Shown here piece after piece: positions 31,463 through 33,899 of a stretch of 33,899 nucleotides of DNA. This DNA comes from Candidatus Peregrinibacteria bacterium. GTDB taxonomy: Bacteria; Patescibacteriota; Gracilibacteria; UBA1369; LOWO2-01-FULL-3. The stretch is taken from NCBI GenBank assembly GCA_026395515.1, contig JAPLYN010000004.1, forward strand, positions 1 through 33,899, written 5' to 3'. The position numbers were made by a program, and so were the translations under genes. The notes beneath the pieces are model-generated. The model was not told where the DNA came from and searched no databases. It was given only the letters and a program-made list of their open reading frames with translations. Each line of letters begins with the position of its first letter. The stretch's first letter is position 1.

Positions 31463-33391
31463 ATGTGTAAGACTATAAAAAAATGGTTAATTGAAAGGCT
31501 TATCGTAGGATTAGCCCTAGGGACTGCACTGTCAATTTTCGCCTTTATTGGCCAGACAGCTCAGGCCTCTACTCTGATCAGTTCAGATCAGTCTCTTACT
31601 ATTACTAACACTTCCGTCTCTCCAGACGGTTTCGACCCTAATGTAGCTGAAACTACGGCCATTAATTACTGTCTTACGGCTCCCGCTAGTGTAAATGTGG
31701 GTATTTACATGCCAAGCGGTACTAGCTCACAAAAAGTGGCTATTTTGACCCCTAATGTGGCTCAAAACGCTGGTTGTTATAGCGTTATCTGGGATGGTAA
31801 AAACGGTGCTTCTACAGAGGTAGGTACTCCTGGAGAAATCGTCGATAATGGTAAATATTTCTACTATATTGAGGCTAAAAATGCTTATTCTAAGACAACT
31901 TCTACAGATTGGGTAGCCGTAGGTGATGGTCCAAGCTATGGTACTGTTAAATTCATCGATGTTCAGGTTAAAAACCCTATTTTCGACCCTTCAGATAGTC
32001 AAAAAGCTTCTATCAGCTTCACTATCTCTAAGAGTGGATACGTGACTCTTCAGATCAACGATTCTGATAACCTTAAAGTTGTAAAAGTTATAGATAATCA
32101 GTGGTACGAAAAAGGTGAATATACTGCTTACTGGAACGGTGAGGATGATGTAGGTCAGAAAGTAGCTCAAGGTGAATACTCTTACGCTATTAAGCTCGTT
32201 AACGGTGAAGCCGTAGCCAAAGAAACTGGTAAATTAGTCATCAAGAAAGGTTATAATAGCCAGACTACTCAGACTGAAGATCCTCGTATCGAGAACTTCT
32301 ACGCTACTAAAGAAGAATTCGACCCAGGTCGTAAAGAAAAAGAATATATAGTTTTCAATCTTACTGCTAAGGCTGACTTGCAAGTTGCCATCTACGATAG
32401 AGACGACAATTTAGTGAAGAAATTATTCAGCAAACCAGACCAAGAAGCTAAGACCTACCAGATCCAATGGGACGGTGGTGAAGTAATTGGTAAAGATGCT
32501 ACTTATACTTATAGAATTTACGCAAAAAATACTGTTGGTGAAGATACTCAGAAAGGTAAGATCGCAGTTGCTGAAGATAGAAGTGATACAAGCAGAGCTA
32601 ACGTATTCAAGGATTATGTAGATTCTCTTATCTACACTACGAAAGATGGTGACCAAGCTATTAATTTCACACTTGAAAAAGACGCTACTGTTACTGTAGA
32701 AATCCGTGATGAAAAACACTTGGTTGCTACTATCGCTAAAGAAACTACTTTAGCTGAAGGTAACCAAACTATTTACTGGGATGGTAAAGATAAATACGGT
32801 CAGGCTGCTGATGATGGTCAATACATGTATAGAATTACTGCTAAGAATAATGCTGGTAAGGAAGTGGAAGAAGGTAACTTTACAGTAAAGAAATCTGACA
32901 TCACAAATCCTATCACTGGTGAATGTAGCCAATTCAAAGATGTGGATAGCTACAATCAATATTGCAAAGCTATTCAGTGGGCAAGTGCTCAAGGTATATT
33001 CCAAGGATACAATGATGGTACATTCAAACCAAACCAAGCTATCAATCGTGCTGAAGCTCTAAAGGTAATTCTAAAAGCTTTGAAAATTCAGCTTATCTCT
33101 CCAGGCAGCACAGGACTTGGATTCAAAGATACAAATGCTACTCTTTGGTACGGAACTTATGTGAAGACTGGTGTGGCTCTTGGAATCATTCATGGTTACC
33201 AAGATGGTACATTTAAACCAAACCAAATCGTAACTCACTCAGAAGGACAGATTATGTTATTCAGAACTGCAAATTCAAAAGGTGTTTACTATCCTGAATC
33301 TAACGATTACTATCCGACAGCACCAATGACCAGAGCAGAAATGGCAGACATGTTGTACAAGTATTATCAAAATTCATACGAACTAAATTAA
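31463..33391 (+). CDS. SLH-domain surface protein with FlgD-type Ig repeats
   Basis: A 642-residue surface protein and the third SLH paralogue in the window. I chose the ATG at 31463 because the -10 box rules out 31430 and because it gives a standard signal peptide (MCKTIKKWLIERLIVGLALG..., cleavage near AQA). Four FlgD-like Ig repeats follow, marked by WDGKNGAS, WNGEDDVG, WDGGEVIG and WDGKDKYG. Three C-terminal SLH units come last: GIFQGYNDGTFKPNQAINRAE, then GIIHGYQDGTFKPNQIVTHSE, then a shortened unit ending MTRAEMADMLYKYY. The third unit is degenerate. Its DNA is somewhat richer in regular codons than the other two SLH genes. It has its own strong promoter and a terminator. Confidence 0.9.
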   Translation: MCKTIKKWLIERLIVGLALGTALSIFAFIGQTAQASTLISSDQSLTITNTSVSPDGFDPNVAETTAINYCLTAPASVNVGIYMPSGTSSQKVAILTPNVAQNAGCYSVIWDGKNGASTEVGTPGEIVDNGKYFYYIEAKNAYSKTTSTDWVAVGDGPSYGTVKFIDVQVKNPIFDPSDSQKASISFTISKSGYVTLQINDSDNLKVVKVIDNQWYEKGEYTAYWNGEDDVGQKVAQGEYSYAIKLVNGEAVAKETGKLVIKKGYNSQTTQTEDPRIENFYATKEEFDPGRKEKEYIVFNLTAKADLQVAIYDRDDNLVKKLFSKPDQEAKTYQIQWDGGEVIGKDATYTYRIYAKNTVGEDTQKGKIAVAEDRSDTSRANVFKDYVDSLIYTTKDGDQAINFTLEKDATVTVEIRDEKHLVATIAKETTLAEGNQTIYWDGKDKYGQAADDGQYMYRITAKNNAGKEVEEGNFTVKKSDITNPITGECSQFKDVDSYNQYCKAIQWASAQGIFQGYNDGTFKPNQAINRAEALKVILKALKIQLISPGSTGLGFKDTNATLWYGTYVKTGVALGIIHGYQDGTFKPNQIVTHSEGQIMLFRTANSKGVYYPESNDYYPTAPMTRAEMADMLYKYYQNSYELN

Positions 33392-33437
33392 TCATTTGAT
33401 CTTAATTTAAGGTCAAAAGAATATTAGAGGGTAGAAA

Positions 33438-33465
33438 TAGTCACCGAAAGGTGGCTTTTTCTTTT
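33438..33465 (+). terminator. Rho-independent terminator of the third SLH gene
   Basis: GTCACC pairs with GGTGGC (one G-U pair) around a GAAA tetraloop and is followed by TTTTTCTTTT. Confidence 0.85.
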
Positions 33466-33533
33466 CCAAATATTTCCTTCCACTTTGAAAATAATCTTGC
33501 TACTATAAACAAGCATTTTAACCCTCATTCAAA

Positions 33534-33851
33534 ATGTTTAAAACACTCAAAGGTTTACTCGCCGGAATTATTGCTGGTACAGCTGTTGGCGTACTTTTTT
33601 CTCCTAAAAAAGGTAGCGATATTCGTAAAGAATTTAAGAAGGAAATTAAAGGTGGTGGAGTAGGACTTTCTACTGCAAAAGAGACTCTAACTCACATGGG
33701 AAAAGACATTGGAGATACATGCAAAGAAGGCTACGAGAACATTCCTGAAGACAAGAAAAAGGAAGCTGCAAAAGTATTCAAAAAAGCTGAAGGCAAAGCT
33801 AAAAAAGTTTTCAACAAAATAAAGAGTAAAATTGAAGGCAAGAAAAAATAA
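33534..33851 (+). CDS. YtxH-like membrane protein
   Basis: A 105-residue protein with the YtxH/gas-vesicle-like pattern: an N-terminal Gly/Ala hydrophobic segment (LAGIIAGTAVGVLFSPKKG, residues 8-26) followed by a Lys-rich amphipathic helical region. It should be anchored in the membrane with the charged part in the cytoplasm. Family members are often stress-linked, but their function is not known. The start of the next gene may overlap its 3' end. Confidence 0.75.
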   Translation: MFKTLKGLLAGIIAGTAVGVLFSPKKGSDIRKEFKKEIKGGGVGLSTAKETLTHMGKDIGDTCKEGYENIPEDKKKEAAKVFKKAEGKAKKVFNKIKSKIEGKKK

Positions 33852-33899
33852 CACTCCAATTATTGGCATTATTGGTGGCCTAGGACAAATGGGCCGCCT
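33832..33899 (+). CDS. Probable prephenate dehydrogenase, 3'-truncated
   Basis: Only the first 22 or so codons are in the window. They read KNNTPIIGIIGGLGQMGR, an N-terminal Rossmann dinucleotide-binding motif very close to that of TyrA (GGGGQMGR in the E. coli enzyme). The only conventional in-frame start is the TTG at 33832, overlapping the YtxH-like gene by 20 bp; a stop lies at 33820. Another NAD(P)-dependent dehydrogenase is possible with so little sequence. Confidence 0.5.
   Translation, partial: MKARKNNTPIIGIIGGLGQMGR

Noticed and set aside
2-33851. Genetic code 25 (TGA read as glycine)
   Set aside because: All genes are complete without any in-frame TGA. TGA appears to be avoided rather than recoded here.

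Overview
The window looks like a piece of a low-GC, host-dependent-type bacterial genome of the Candidate Phyla Radiation, most like Peregrinibacteria. This lineage call is an inference. It rests on several S-layer-homology (SLH) surface proteins with FlgD-type Ig repeats, small CxxC proteins, A-rich leaders with almost no Shine-Dalgarno sites, many promoters lying directly against start codons, and 29 readable stop codons that are all TAA (22) or TAG (7) with no TGA. No gene needs TGA as a sense codon, so the standard code fits.

Layout. 1-2.15 kb: end of a leucyl aminopeptidase gene, converging on a small operon for a NifU-like [2Fe-2S] protein and thioredoxin reductase. 2.25-2.82 kb: a cloverleaf-like candidate RNA, then a HicB/HicA toxin-antitoxin pair. 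2.88-7.74 kb: a secreted Lys/Ala-rich protein, then a two-gene unit of a Tat-exported DUF1501 protein and a large lipoprotein with two c-type heme motifs. 7.74-10.35 kb: a GC-rich island with strong hairpins and a 748-residue cysteine-rich lipoprotein of myxobacterial style. 10.35-11.1 kb: no protein gene, but a well-supported candidate structured RNA of about 280 nt with its own promoter and terminator-like end on the minus strand. 11.1-19.3 kb (minus strand): two SLH surface proteins, a HAD phosphatase and an O-antigen ligase/polymerase-family membrane protein. 19.4-24.3 kb: a three-repeat protein of unknown function, a small CxxC membrane protein, HflX, a glycine-rich CxxC protein and an anchored hypothetical. 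24.3-25.2 kb: a CAU-anticodon tRNA, a hypothetical and a GIY-YIG protein. 25.2-29.2 kb: a heterodimeric ABC exporter with a MarR regulator and a probable operator. 29.2-33.9 kb: a small lipoprotein, ribosomal protein S20, Maf, a methyltransferase, a third SLH protein, a YtxH-like protein and the start of a probable prephenate dehydrogenase gene.

How it fits together. Much of the window concerns the cell envelope: three SLH proteins, a Wzy/WaaL-family enzyme, an exporter and several lipoproteins. The most unusual parts are the DUF1501/diheme unit next to the GC-rich cysteine-rich lipoprotein, which together suggest acquisition from a Myxococcota- or Planctomycetota-like source, and two unidentified structured RNA candidates. 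Base composition statements are by eye; no database search was run.
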